Assembly (NCBI GenBank): GCA_029263795.1
Contig: JAJUFI010000005.1
Location: forward strand, 1 to 47,410
Direction: 5' to 3'
From: Alcaligenaceae bacterium
Lineage (GTDB): Bacteria > Pseudomonadota > Gammaproteobacteria > Burkholderiales > Burkholderiaceae_B
DNA: 47,410 nucleotides
Each line of letters starts with the position of its first letter. The stretch's first letter is position 1. Shown here piece by piece: positions 28,704 to 38,829 of this stretch. The notes beneath the pieces were generated by a model that made no database searches, was not told where the DNA came from, and saw only the letters and a list, made by a program, of their open reading frames with translations. The position numbers and the translations under genes are program-made.

Positions 28704-29467
28704 GCAAGGCCCTGCTGCAAGTTTCAAATCTGAGCATGCGTTTCGGGGGCCTGTTGGCGGTTGATGGCGTGGCCTTCGACGTCCGGTCCGATGAAGTATT
28801 TGCCATCATCGGCCCCAACGGGGCGGGCAAGACCACCGTCTTCAACTGCGTAGGCGGTTTTTACAAACCCACCACCGGTGTCATTGTCATGGACGGCAAG
28901 CCTATTCATGGCATGCCCAGCCACAAAGTGGCCCGCGAAGGCTTGGTGCGCACCTTTCAGAACGTACGCCTCTTCAAGAATCTCACCGTACTGGAGAACC
29001 TGCTGGTGGCCCAGCACCAGCACATCAACACCAATTTGTTTTCCGGGCTGTTTAAGACTCCGGCCTATCGAAAGTCTGAAAGTCAGGCCTTGGACAATGC
29101 CGCGAAATGGCTGGACTTCATGGGCATCAAGGAATATGCCAACCGCGAAGCGGGCAACCTCGCATACGGCCACCAGCGCCGCCTGGAGATCGCACGCTGC
29201 ATGATCACCAAGCCACGCTTGCTCATGCTGGACGAGCCGGCTGCGGGCCTGAACCCTCAGGAAAAACGTGACCTGCAGCTGTTGATTGACCAGTTGCGCA
29301 GAGAGTTCGGAGTTGCCGTCCTGCTCATCGAGCATGACATGAGCCTGGTGATGGGTGTGTCCGACCGGATCATGGTCATGGAACATGGCAAGCCCATCGC
29401 CACCGGCGTTCCCGAAGAGGTCCGGACGGACCCTCGCGTCATCAAGGCATACCTGGGGGAAGAGTAG
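28700..29467 (+). CDS. livG: Branched-chain amino acid ABC transporter ATP-binding protein LivG
   Basis: [57 protein letters not shown] overlap with livM. Confidence 0.95.
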   Translation: MSKALLQVSNLSMRFGGLLAVDGVAFDVRSDEVFAIIGPNGAGKTTVFNCVGGFYKPTTGVIVMDGKPIHGMPSHKVAREGLVRTFQNVRLFKNLTVLENLLVAQHQHINTNLFSGLFKTPAYRKSESQALDNAAKWLDFMGIKEYANREAGNLAYGHQRRLEIARCMITKPRLLMLDEPAAGLNPQEKRDLQLLIDQLRREFGVAVLLIEHDMSLVMGVSDRIMVMEHGKPIATGVPEEVRTDPRVIKAYLGEE

Positions 29468-30168
29468 TGCTCAAGCTGCAAAACATAAACACGTTCTACG
29501 GGGCCATCCAGGCTTTGAGCGACGTCTCCGTCGAAGTCAACAAGGGCGAGATCGTCACCCTCATCGGGGCCAATGGTGCTGGCAAGACTACACTGCTCAT
29601 GACCGTTTGCGGTTCGCCGCGCGCTCGCAGCGGTTCCGTCATCTTCGAGGGTCAGGACATCACTCAGGAGCCGACCCACCTCATCATGCAGCGTGGCATC
29701 GCCATTTCGCCGGAAGGGCGACGCGTATTTCCGGACCTCACGGTCACGGAAAACCTGCAGATGGGCGGTTTTTTCCTAACCAAGGCCGAGATTCAGGAAA
29801 GCCTCGAACGGGTCTACGATTTATTCCCGCGTCTGCGGGAGCGCGCGTCGCAGCGCGCCGGGACGATGTCCGGTGGTGAGCAGCAGATGCTGGCTATCGG
29901 CCGGGCATTGATGACGCGGCCGACACTGCTGCTGCTGGACGAGCCCACTCTGGGGCTGGCACCACTCATCATTGCGCAGATCTTCGAGATCATCCAGACC
30001 ATCCGCGAGCAGGGGGTTACCGTCTTCCTGGTCGAGCAGAACGCCAACAAGGCGCTGCAGGTGGCAGACCGTGGTTATGTGCTGGAAACCGGGAAGGTGG
30101 TGCTGGCCGATACCGGCCCCAACCTGCTCGCCAATGACGAGGTCCGCAAGGCCTACCTTGGCGCCTGA
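29467..30168 (+). CDS. livF: Branched-chain amino acid ABC transporter ATP-binding protein LivF
   Basis: MLKLQNINTFYGAIQALSDVSVEVNKGEIVTLIGANGAGKTTLLMTVCG...MSGGEQQMLAIGRALMTRPTLLLLDEPTLGLAPLI; GTG start. Confidence 0.95.
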   Translation: MLKLQNINTFYGAIQALSDVSVEVNKGEIVTLIGANGAGKTTLLMTVCGSPRARSGSVIFEGQDITQEPTHLIMQRGIAISPEGRRVFPDLTVTENLQMGGFFLTKAEIQESLERVYDLFPRLRERASQRAGTMSGGEQQMLAIGRALMTRPTLLLLDEPTLGLAPLIIAQIFEIIQTIREQGVTVFLVEQNANKALQVADRGYVLETGKVVLADTGPNLLANDEVRKAYLGA

Positions 30169-30182
30169 GCCACTATCACGGT

Positions 30183-30216
30183 GCCCCGGAGTAAACCACT
30201 TCCGGGGCCCTTTCTT
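30183..30216 (+). terminator. Intrinsic terminator downstream of livF
   Basis: GCCCCGGA-gtaaaccact-TCCGGGGC followed by CCTTTCTTT. Confidence 0.8.
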
Positions 30217-30236
30217 TGCTGCAGCCGAACCAGAGC

Positions 30237-30851
30237 TTATTGCAGGCCTTCAGCCTTCAACGCGGCTTGCACACCGGGGTCTGCATTCATGCGTTCGAAG
30301 AAGGCCAGCAGGCTGGGGAAGCCGGACAAATCCATCTTCACGGCGTGTGCCCAGCGTGTCACCGTGTAAAGGTAGGGGTCGACCACCGAGCGCGCCCCAG
30401 TCACCCATTGCTTGCCCTCAAGCTGCTTGTCAATGATGGCAAAGAGCTGTGCAGCCTTGGCTTTTCCGCCTTCCGCAAGCTGTTCCTGGCAGGAAGCCTC
30501 GTTCACAAACGACGCTTTTCCGAAAACCACACCAAACGCCTTGTGCAAATCGGCGTTCACAAAACCCAGCCAGCGTCGGGTCTCTGCGCGGCCCGCAAGC
30601 GTGTCCGGCATCAGATTGGCCTCAGGATATTTCTCTGCCAGGTACTCCAGAATGGCAGCGCTTTGTGTAAGGACCAGATCGCCGTCGGTGAAGACAGGAA
30701 CAGACCCGACAGGATTCAGGGCGAGGAATTCCGGTTGTTTGAGCTTGTCGCGCGGAACGGCTTCCGTTTCATAGGGCTGGCCTATCCATTCCAGCACGAT
30801 GTGGGTGGCAAGCGGACAGGCGCCCGGCATGTAATACAACTTCATTCTCAT
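30237..30851 (-). CDS. Glutathione S-transferase family protein
   Basis: MKLYYMPGACPLATHIVLEWIGQPYETEAVPRDKLKQPEFLALNPVGSVPVFTDGDLVLTQSAAILEYLAEKYP (thioredoxin-fold N-terminal domain). Confidence 0.92.
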   Translation of the reverse strand: MRMKLYYMPGACPLATHIVLEWIGQPYETEAVPRDKLKQPEFLALNPVGSVPVFTDGDLVLTQSAAILEYLAEKYPEANLMPDTLAGRAETRRWLGFVNADLHKAFGVVFGKASFVNEASCQEQLAEGGKAKAAQLFAIIDKQLEGKQWVTGARSVVDPYLYTVTRWAHAVKMDLSGFPSLLAFFERMNADPGVQAALKAEGLQ

Positions 30852-30878
30852 GCTCCAGTGTTGACGTTGTTTTTCAGC

Positions 30879-32753
30879 TCACTCTCCGGCGGTATGGGCC
30901 GCCTTCAAGTGCTGGCTAAGAAAGGCTTCCATTCGCTCGTAGAACTCGAATTTGTTCTCGTCATTGTGAAAACCATGGCCTTCGTTTTCCTTGACCATGT
31001 ATTCAACCACCACACCGCGTGACCGCAGTGCTGCGACTATCTGATCGCTTTCTGCCTTATTGACCCTTGGGTCATTGGCCCCCTGAGCAATGAACAGGGG
31101 AGTGCGAATGCGCTCGGCATTCAGGGCGGGGGAGGTGGCGACGAGACGTTCCCGGTCTTTTTCCGGATGACCGACCATGGAGTACATTTTCTCCAGCAGC
31201 GGCTTCCAATAGGGTGGAATCGTGTTCATGAAAGTCAGAAGGTTTGACACGCCCACGAAATCAACTGCTGCAGCGTAGAGTTCCGGGGTGCGCACGATGC
31301 CGGCAAGTGTCGCGTACCCACCGTAGCTGCCACCATAAATGGCGATGCGGTTGCGGTCGGCAATGCCCTGTTCCACCAGCCACTGCACACCGTCGGTGAT
31401 GTCGTCCTGCATGGCCAGCCCCCATTGGCCGAAGCCGGCTTCCCAGAATTTGCGGCCGTAGCCGGTAGAACCGCGGAAATTCATCTGAAGGACGCAATAA
31501 CCTCGATTCGCGAGAAACTGGGCTTCTGGGTTGAAGCCCCAGCTATCACGTGCCCACGGGCCGCCATGCGGGTTCACCACGCAAGGCAGATTCCTCGCTT
31601 CACGCCCCCTGGGCAAAGTCAGGTAGCCGTGTATGACCAGACCGTCTCTCGCCGTGTACCGTATGGGTCGCACTTCGGCCATGTCTTCTTCCGGCAGTGC
31701 CGGGTTGATGTCTGCAAGCTTGCTGAGCTCACCTGTTTCATCGTCGTAAATATAGCGCGAGCCGGGAGTACGGTCGTTATAGGCAGCCACGATGTATTTG
31801 CGTTCATCTCGTGTGCTGCTCTGCATGGCAATCTCATAGCCAGGCAGGGCGTCGGAAACACGCAGATGCCGTTCCGCAGCCTGCTGGTCGAAAAAGTGAT
31901 ACTTGACACGATCAGTCTGGTAGATGGCCGCGGTCAGCACATGACGCAGCTTGGAATAGCCGACCCCATCAAGGTCGACGCCGTCGGCTTCGTAGACCAC
32001 CTGCTCCACGTCAGGTGACTGAGGGTCGATGATGACGAGCGCCAGACAGTCACGCCCTCGGTTACTCAGCGCATAGAGACGCCGGTTGTCGAAAGTGAAC
32101 AGTTCCGGGCTGACCGTGCTGCGAAAATCCGTGGTGATCAGCGGGCGGAATTCATCCTCTTCGGAATCGCGATACAGCAGGGTGGTCATGAGCCCGTCGC
32201 TGGCCGTCGCGGCCCGGAGGCAGCCGTGATGATCGGTGTGCCACGCCACGATATTTCCGGGGTTCTCTGCGATCAGCGTTTCATCGCCCGTATGGATGTT
32301 GACGCGATACATATCGAACGACTGCGGGTCACGGTGGTTGTGTGCGACTAGAATATGATCCGGGTCGTCGTAGAGATCATCTGCGATGCCAGCACGTGTC
32401 TCGGGATAAGGGGTGAGGTCCGTCACCGATCCGTTGTGAATGTTCACGGCCACGACATGGAAGTTTTCATCGCCCTCGAAATCTTTCGCGTAGAGCAGAG
32501 TATCCGAACCCTTCCAGAAATACTCCGCGACGTCTCTGTCCGTTTCCCTCGTGAGGCAGCGCGCTTCGCCGACCGGTTTGCTGCCTTCCAGTTCCTGCAC
32601 GAAGATGTTCATTCGCGCAGGACCGTCGTCAAAGGAAACGGGCTCCATGAAGGACAGCCAGCGCCCGTCATCGGAAAGCCTGAAGAAACCGCGGGCAGGG
32701 TTGCGGAAAAAATCCTTCAACGGGTACAGAGGGGGAGGGCTTTCATGGCTCAT
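30879..32753 (-). CDS. S9 family peptidase (prolyl oligopeptidase-like)
   Basis: GGSYGGYATLAGIVRTPELYAAAVDFVGVSN nucleophile elbow and C-terminal ENEGHGF catalytic His; likely start MSHESPPPLYPLKDFF. Confidence 0.92.
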   Translation of the reverse strand: MSHESPPPLYPLKDFFRNPARGFFRLSDDGRWLSFMEPVSFDDGPARMNIFVQELEGSKPVGEARCLTRETDRDVAEYFWKGSDTLLYAKDFEGDENFHVVAVNIHNGSVTDLTPYPETRAGIADDLYDDPDHILVAHNHRDPQSFDMYRVNIHTGDETLIAENPGNIVAWHTDHHGCLRAATASDGLMTTLLYRDSEEDEFRPLITTDFRSTVSPELFTFDNRRLYALSNRGRDCLALVIIDPQSPDVEQVVYEADGVDLDGVGYSKLRHVLTAAIYQTDRVKYHFFDQQAAERHLRVSDALPGYEIAMQSSTRDERKYIVAAYNDRTPGSRYIYDDETGELSKLADINPALPEEDMAEVRPIRYTARDGLVIHGYLTLPRGREARNLPCVVNPHGGPWARDSWGFNPEAQFLANRGYCVLQMNFRGSTGYGRKFWEAGFGQWGLAMQDDITDGVQWLVEQGIADRNRIAIYGGSYGGYATLAGIVRTPELYAAAVDFVGVSNLLTFMNTIPPYWKPLLEKMYSMVGHPEKDRERLVATSPALNAERIRTPLFIAQGANDPRVNKAESDQIVAALRSRGVVVEYMVKENEGHGFHNDENKFEFYERMEAFLSQHLKAAHTAGE

Positions 32754-32901
32754 CAGCAAGTGTTCCGTATACGGCGATTGGGGTAGGCGGCCCTGGTGCG
32801 AGCGACCGTCGAAAGACATTACTATATCGGATTGGCATCAGCGCCACAGCAGGTTCCTTCGGCAGGAGGCCCTGCCAACGAACGACAATAAAGAGGAAGA
32901 C

Positions 32902-33912
32902 ATGGCACCAACGTCAACTCCCCTGAAAGTGGTCTTTCTGGATCGCGACACCATCTCTCCGCAGACGGTTCTGAGACCACTTTCATTCCCCCACACGCTC
33001 CAAACTCATGGGCGAACCCGCCCCGATGAAGTTGCTGCACGTATTGCGGACGCCGATATTGTTATCGTGAACAAGGTCAAACTTGGTGCGCAAGAAATCG
33101 CGGCTGCACCACGGCTGCGCATGGTTGCGGTGGCAGCCACTGGCAGCGATAACATTGATCTGACAGTTTGCAGGGAACGTGGCATTGTCGTTTCGAACAT
33201 TCGTGGCTATGCCAAGACCACCGTGCCTGAACACGTTTTCGCACTCATATTTGCTCTGCGTCGCAGCATTGTGGCTTATCACCAGTCCGTCAAGGCGGGA
33301 CGCTGGCAGGAAGCGGCACAGTTCTGTTATTTCGATTACCCCATACGCGATTTGGCCGGCTCCACTCTGGGCGTGATCGGCGCGGGCACTCTGGGGCAGG
33401 CGGTGGGTCAGATCGGCCGCGCCCTGGGTATGAGGGTGCTGTATGCAGCTCACAAAGGGCGCACCGGCATGGGCGCGCTTTACACACCGTTTGAAAAAGT
33501 GCTCGCGGAAAGCGATATCCTCACCCTGCATTGCCCATTGAATGAACATACGCATCACCTGTTAGGCGAAGCAGAGTTTGCAGCCATGGCGCGCAAGCCG
33601 CTACTCATCAATACAGCACGGGGAGCGCTCATCGACGACCACGCCCTGGCCGCCGCGCTGCGCTCAGGCCAGATCAGTGGTGCTGGCCTGGATGTCACCG
33701 TGCCGGAGCCGCCCCCCATCGATCACCCACTGATGGCGCTGCTGGATCTTCCGAACTTCATACTCACACCCCACGTGGCGTGGGCCAGCCAGGAGGCAAT
33801 CCAGGCCCTGGCAGACCAGCTCATTGAAAACATCGAGGCCTTCGTGAAAGGTGAGCCTCGCAATGTACTGGTTGGGGCACAGGACGGTTCCAGCACGAAG
33901 GGGAAAAATTGA
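32902..33912 (+). CDS. D-2-hydroxyacid dehydrogenase (hydroxypyruvate reductase/glycerate dehydrogenase-like)
   Basis: VAATGSDNIDLTVCRERGIVVSNIRGYAKTTVPEHVFALIFALRRSI...GSTLGVIGAGTLGQAVGQI...LLINTARGALIDDHALAAAL; SD AGAGGAAG. Confidence 0.93.
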   Translation: MAPTSTPLKVVFLDRDTISPQTVLRPLSFPHTLQTHGRTRPDEVAARIADADIVIVNKVKLGAQEIAAAPRLRMVAVAATGSDNIDLTVCRERGIVVSNIRGYAKTTVPEHVFALIFALRRSIVAYHQSVKAGRWQEAAQFCYFDYPIRDLAGSTLGVIGAGTLGQAVGQIGRALGMRVLYAAHKGRTGMGALYTPFEKVLAESDILTLHCPLNEHTHHLLGEAEFAAMARKPLLINTARGALIDDHALAAALRSGQISGAGLDVTVPEPPPIDHPLMALLDLPNFILTPHVAWASQEAIQALADQLIENIEAFVKGEPRNVLVGAQDGSSTKGKN

Positions 33913-35063
33913 TGGCGCAAGAAGTACGGCAGTGGCGCGTGGTGGTGGCGCCCGATTCCTTCAAGGAAAGTCTGTCGGCAGCGCATGTGGCAGAAGCCAT
34001 TGCGAAAGGGGTGCGGGAGGCTGCTCCATCTGCCCAGCTTGCATGCATTCCCATGGCGGACGGGGGTGAGGGTTCTCTGGACGCTGTTCTCGCGGCAACG
34101 GGCGGTTCTCGGCGCCAGGACACGGTTTTCGATGCCAATGGCAGGCCTTGTGAAGCGTCCTGGGGCTACCTTGAAGGGGACACTGCCTTTATCGAGATGG
34201 CTGAGGCTGCAGGGCTTGAGCGCATTCCGCCGTCTGAAAGAAGGGCTCTGCATGCCGGCACCTACGGCGTCGGCCAGCTGGTGCTGAAAGCTCTGGATGC
34301 TGGTGCTCGTCGCATTGTGCTTGGTCTGGGCGGGAGCGCCACCACAGATGGTGGGGCTGGGCTTTTTCAAGCGCTGGGTGCCCGTCTGCTGAATGACAGG
34401 GGGGAAGACCTGCCGCCGGGTGGCGCGGCATTGAATCAGCTCGCGCGCCTGGATCTGTCCGGGCTTGATCCCCGCTTGCATGATGTGCAATTTGAAATCG
34501 CGGTAGACGTGGATAACCCGCTCTGCGGTGAGAGGGGTGCCGCCGCCATTTTTGGGCCACAAAAGGGCGCATCACCGGAGGATGTGCGCACCCTTGATAA
34601 GGGTTTGGCACGATTTGCGCAAATCTGTCGCGAGGCGAGCGGGCGAGACGAATCCACAACGCCGGGGACAGGGGCTGCGGGCGGTCTGGGGTTTGTCGTC
34701 AAGAGCTTTTTCTCCGCTACGTTCCGGCCAGGTGTTGAATTGATTGCTGAACTCACTGGTCTGGAACAAGCCCTGGAGGGGGCAGACCTGGTCTTTACGG
34801 GGGAAGGGCGCATGGATCGTCAGACCCTGCTGGGCAAGACGCCTGCCGGCGTGGCGCGGTACGCCAAGCGGCATGGTGCTCCTGTAATCGCCCTGGCCGG
34901 GTCTCTGGGGGAGGGCTATGAAGCGCTCTACGACGTTGGCATTACTGCAGCGTTCAGCGTGGTGTCTGGCCCCATGACGCTGGAGCAGGCCTGCCAGGAT
35001 GCATCAAGACTTCTGCAGGAGCGGGCATGCGACAGCATGCGGCTGTGGGTCGCCGGGCGCTGA
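33912..35063 (+). CDS. Glycerate kinase
   Basis: VVVAPDSFKESLSAAHVAEAIAKGVREA...PMADGGEGSLDAVLAATGG...VLGLGGSATTDGGAGLFQALGARLL. Confidence 0.94.
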   Translation: MAQEVRQWRVVVAPDSFKESLSAAHVAEAIAKGVREAAPSAQLACIPMADGGEGSLDAVLAATGGSRRQDTVFDANGRPCEASWGYLEGDTAFIEMAEAAGLERIPPSERRALHAGTYGVGQLVLKALDAGARRIVLGLGGSATTDGGAGLFQALGARLLNDRGEDLPPGGAALNQLARLDLSGLDPRLHDVQFEIAVDVDNPLCGERGAAAIFGPQKGASPEDVRTLDKGLARFAQICREASGRDESTTPGTGAAGGLGFVVKSFFSATFRPGVELIAELTGLEQALEGADLVFTGEGRMDRQTLLGKTPAGVARYAKRHGAPVIALAGSLGEGYEALYDVGITAAFSVVSGPMTLEQACQDASRLLQERACDSMRLWVAGR

Positions 35064-35236
35064 TTCGGTAAACTAGCGGTTTTTAGGGCTGCTGGTTGCG
35101 CGTTCTTCTTTCGGAATTCCGGTTCATCTCCCACCGACAAACCTGAGCGAGGCGGGTGACACAGCGTTTGCTTTGAAGAATTGTCCGTGACACGCGCTCC
35201 GGACATCATCGAGATCTTTCACGAAGTGGAAACAAC

Positions 35237-35779
35237 ATGCGATGCCGAACCTCCTCCCGTGCCCCTATTGCCTCCCTTTGTGCAGCATTGCTGCTTGGTG
35301 CACCGCTGTGTGCCCAGGAACTCTACCAGGACCCCAGCATCAGTGTCAGGGCCGGCGTGGGTGACCACTACACGCGTCTCGAACTGGCCTGGGAATCACC
35401 TACGCTCTGGACTTACCGTTTTGAGGGCGGAAGCCGCCTGGATCTTGTCGGTGAGTTGGGCGCAGCCTATTGGGACGCCAATGGTTCACGTTCCCCCGGC
35501 AGTGTGTGGCAGGCGAGTGCCACTCCGTTCCTGCGTTGGACCTGGGCCGACCGCTATTACCTGGAGGCCGGCATTGGGGCCACGGTGTTTTCAAGTACGC
35601 GCTTCGCGGGCAAGGAAATGAGCACGGCCTTCCAGTTTGGTGACCATTTCGGGGTCGGTATGCATCTTACTGAGCGCAGCCGGCTGACCCTCCGGTATTC
35701 GCATTATTCCAATGCTGGCATCAAGCGGCCCAACCCGGGGCTCAATCTCATACAGCTGAATTACAGCTACCAATATTGA
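35237..35779 (+). CDS. Acyloxyacyl hydrolase / lipid A 3-O-deacylase (PagL-like)
   Basis: Signal peptide, beta-barrel-like alternation, and C-terminal RYSHYSNAGIKRPNPGLNLIQLNYSYQY, the PagL catalytic His-Ser region ending in aromatic residues. Confidence 0.88.
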   Translation: MRCRTSSRAPIASLCAALLLGAPLCAQELYQDPSISVRAGVGDHYTRLELAWESPTLWTYRFEGGSRLDLVGELGAAYWDANGSRSPGSVWQASATPFLRWTWADRYYLEAGIGATVFSSTRFAGKEMSTAFQFGDHFGVGMHLTERSRLTLRYSHYSNAGIKRPNPGLNLIQLNYSYQY

Positions 35780-35825
35780 TGGCGTATCATGTGTTGGCAC
35801 ACTGTTTCAAGCCTGTATCCAACAC

Positions 35826-36908
35826 ATGACTGCTACAACTGGCGTACTTTCCGCTACTTCTGCTCCGCTACGCATCGCCATTAACGGTTACGGCCGTATT
35901 GGGCGATGTGTGCTGCGCGCCATACATGAATCATCGCTGCAGAATCACATCCAGGTCGTGGCCATCAACGAGCCCTCCGATCTGGCCTCCATGGTCTATC
36001 TGACTCAGTTCGACTCCACGCATGGAGTTTTTCCAGGCAAGGTCGAACTGGGTAAAGAGGCCCTGCGCATCAATGGGCGTGATATCCAAGTCAGCCATGC
36101 CAGTGAACCTGAAGCAATCAATTGGGCGGAATTCGGCATAGACATGCTGCTGGAATGTTCCGGCCGGTACGGGACGCGCGAACAGTTCGAGCGATTTCTT
36201 AAAGTAGGTTGCCCGCGGCTGCTGGTGTCGCACCCGGGTGAAAGTGCAGACGATGTCGACTACACCCTGGTTTATGGCATCAATGAGGAAAGCATCCCGG
36301 CCGAAGCACGGGTGCTGTCCAACGCTTCGTGTACCACCAACGCAAGCGTTCCGGTACTGGCGGCCCTTCATGAGCGTTTCGGCGTGGAGTACGCCTATCT
36401 CACGACCCTGCATTCGGTGATGAACGACCAGCCACTCATCGACGGCTATCATCACAAGGATTTGCGTCGGACACGTTCTGCCATGCAGTCCATCGTGCCA
36501 GTATCAACTGGCCTCGCGCAAGGGGTGGAGCGTCTGCTGCCGGCGCTTGGCGGCAAAGTGCAGGCCAAGGCCATACGTGTGCCCATTCACAATGTGTCAG
36601 CCATCGACCTCATGCTTAAGCTGGGGCATGATGTAGATGTCGCGACATTGAACGCCATGCTGGATGAACTGGCCCGCCGGTCTCCCGGGCTCATTGCCTA
36701 TTCTGATCATCCTCATGCGTCGATTGATTTCAACCACAATCCGCATTCGGTCATCATCGATGGTAGCCAGACACGAACCAACGGAGACGGCTTTGCCAAT
36801 GTGTTCCTGTGGTTTGATAATGAATGGGGTTTCGCCAATCGCATGGTGGACGCCATTTGTGCGTGGGCCGGAATCTTTCAGGCAGCCGAGCATACTGAAC
36901 CGGGCTGA
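35826..36908 (+). CDS. Erythrose-4-phosphate dehydrogenase-like / GAPDH family protein
   Basis: INGYGRIGRCVLRAIHES...VLSNASCTTNASVPVL...HSVMNDQPLIDGYHHKDLRRTRSAMQSIVPVSTG...DNEWGFANRMVDAI; closer in motif style to Epd (SHPGESADDVDYTLVYG) than to GapA. Confidence 0.85.
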   Translation: MTATTGVLSATSAPLRIAINGYGRIGRCVLRAIHESSLQNHIQVVAINEPSDLASMVYLTQFDSTHGVFPGKVELGKEALRINGRDIQVSHASEPEAINWAEFGIDMLLECSGRYGTREQFERFLKVGCPRLLVSHPGESADDVDYTLVYGINEESIPAEARVLSNASCTTNASVPVLAALHERFGVEYAYLTTLHSVMNDQPLIDGYHHKDLRRTRSAMQSIVPVSTGLAQGVERLLPALGGKVQAKAIRVPIHNVSAIDLMLKLGHDVDVATLNAMLDELARRSPGLIAYSDHPHASIDFNHNPHSVIIDGSQTRTNGDGFANVFLWFDNEWGFANRMVDAICAWAGIFQAAEHTEPG

Positions 36909-37022
36909 CCACTACAGCACCGAGCCGGGCAAGCAACGTATGGCTGCCGGTCGTCGGGACAACACCGACGGTTGAATGCTTCCACGTTTTTCTTGGGTTG
37001 GATCAAGTAAGGGGGTGAAGCC

Positions 37023-38435
37023 ATGGCCGACATGCGCATAGAAACTGATTCCATGGGGGAAATCGAAGTTCCCGCCGAGCGCTACTGGGGCGCTCAGACA
37101 CAGCGTTCGATTCAGAATTTTCCCATCGGTGTGGAGCGTTTCCGCTGGCAGGCACCGATCATCACTTCCCTGGGAATTCTGAAAAAAGCCGCTGCAATGG
37201 CGAACAGGGAACTGGGCGAGCTACCCGCCGACGTGGCCGAACTCATCATTCGCGCTGCCGATGAGGTCGTTGAAGGCAAGCTGAATGATGAATTCCCTCT
37301 GGTGGTATTTCAAACCGGGTCCGGCACTCAGTCGAACATGAATGTCAACGAGGTCATCTCCAACCGGGCCATCGAGTTGGCGGGTGGCCGCAGGGGCAGC
37401 AAGACGCCGGTTCACCCCAATGATCACGTGAATAGGGGGCAGTCCTCCAATGACACATTTCCAACGGCCATGCACATTGCCGTGGGGCGGGAGTTGCACC
37501 GGCATCTTTTTCCTGCAGTGAAACGCCTGCGCGACACCCTGGCAGCCAAAGCAAACCAGTATCAGCATGTGGTGAAGACGGGGCGCACCCATTTGCAGGA
37601 TGCCACCCCCATCACGCTGGGCCAGGAAATAGGCGGCTGGGTGGCACAAATCGATTTTGGGTTGAAGGCGGTGGAAGCCGCCTTGCCCGGGATTTACGAG
37701 TTGGCGATCGGAGGCACTGCGGTAGGCACGGGCCTCAATGCCCATCCTGAATTCGGGCAGCGGGCTGCTGCCCATATTGCCGATATCACCGGGCTGCCGT
37801 TTCGTTCTGCAGAAAATAAGTTCTTCGCATTGTCCGCTCACGACGGTTTGGTGAACCTGTCGGCTGCACTGCGTACGCTGGCCGGCGGCCTGATGAAAAT
37901 GGCCAACGACGTTCGCTGGCTGGCCAGTGGGCCGCGTTGCGGCATAGGCGAGTTGCTGATTCCTGATAATGAACCAGGGTCTTCCATCATGCCCGGCAAG
38001 GTCAACCCCACCCAATGTGAAGCCATGACCATGGTGTGTGTGCAGGTCTTTGGCAACGACGCCGCCGTGGCCTTTGCCGGTACCCAGGGCAACTTCCAGT
38101 TGAACGTCTACAAGCCGGTGATGGTACACAATGTGCTGGAAAGCGTGGAACTGCTTGGCGATGCCTGTCTTGCCTTCAATGACCGTTGCGCTGCCGGCAT
38201 TGAGCCGAACTTGCCACGCATCGCCGAAAATCTTGAGAAGAACCTGATGTTGGTGACTGCGCTGAACAGGCATATCGGCTATGACAAGGCAGCTGCCATT
38301 GCCAAGAAAGCGCAGAAAGAGGGCATCACCCTGCGCGAGGCCGCACTGGAGCTTGGCCACGTCTCCGCAGAGGACTATGACCGCTGGATAGTGCCAATGG
38401 AAATGACCAGGAGCCTGCCCTCGGGCAAGGAATAA
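37023..38435 (+). CDS. fumC: Class II fumarate hydratase
   Basis: [32 protein letters not shown]...[21 protein letters not shown]. Confidence 0.96.
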   Translation: MADMRIETDSMGEIEVPAERYWGAQTQRSIQNFPIGVERFRWQAPIITSLGILKKAAAMANRELGELPADVAELIIRAADEVVEGKLNDEFPLVVFQTGSGTQSNMNVNEVISNRAIELAGGRRGSKTPVHPNDHVNRGQSSNDTFPTAMHIAVGRELHRHLFPAVKRLRDTLAAKANQYQHVVKTGRTHLQDATPITLGQEIGGWVAQIDFGLKAVEAALPGIYELAIGGTAVGTGLNAHPEFGQRAAAHIADITGLPFRSAENKFFALSAHDGLVNLSAALRTLAGGLMKMANDVRWLASGPRCGIGELLIPDNEPGSSIMPGKVNPTQCEAMTMVCVQVFGNDAAVAFAGTQGNFQLNVYKPVMVHNVLESVELLGDACLAFNDRCAAGIEPNLPRIAENLEKNLMLVTALNRHIGYDKAAAIAKKAQKEGITLREAALELGHVSAEDYDRWIVPMEMTRSLPSGKE

Positions 38436-38437
38436 CC

Positions 38438-38791
38438 ATGCAGGTGGCCATACGCAGAGTCTACGATCCGCCTGGAGACGACGAAGGCTATCGCGTGTTG
38501 GTGGACCGACTCTGGCCGCGCGGCATACGCAAGGTGGCGCTGGCGTACGACGTCTGGGCGAAGGAGATAGCGCCTTCTGCGGAACTGCGGAAATGGTTTG
38601 CACATTCACCCCAACGATGGGCGGAATTTCAAGAACGATATGTCCAGGAGCTTGCCAAGCCGGATGTTCAGGAACGGCTGCGGGCCATCGCCGACGAAGC
38701 CGGCAATAGAAAGCTCACCTTGCTCTATGGTGCGCGTAATTCTGAACAAAACCATGCCCTGATTCTGGCGGAAGCCTTCAGAAAGCTCTGA
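38438..38791 (+). CDS. DUF488 family protein
   Basis: IRRVYDPPGDDEGYRVLVDRLWPRGIRKVALAYDVWAKEIAPSAELRKWFAHSPQRWAEFQERY. Confidence 0.92.
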   Translation: MQVAIRRVYDPPGDDEGYRVLVDRLWPRGIRKVALAYDVWAKEIAPSAELRKWFAHSPQRWAEFQERYVQELAKPDVQERLRAIADEAGNRKLTLLYGARNSEQNHALILAEAFRKL

Positions 38792-38829
38792 TTCTCCCGG
38801 GCTACACAGGGCCAATGCAGGAGGCCGAC

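Noticed and set aside
26991-28727. 578-aa minus-strand ORF opposite livH/livM
   Set aside because: Fully antisense to clear LivH/LivM coding sequence; His/Gln/Asp-rich composition typical of shadow ORFs in high-GC DNA and no recognisable domain
36952-36970. CGTCGG-gacaaca-CCGACG hairpin between the Epd-like gene and fumC
   Set aside because: Short stem with no T-tract; too weak to call a terminator
37221-38609. 462-aa minus-strand ORF opposite fumC
   Set aside because: Antisense to an unambiguous FumC gene; low-complexity shadow composition and no recognisable family
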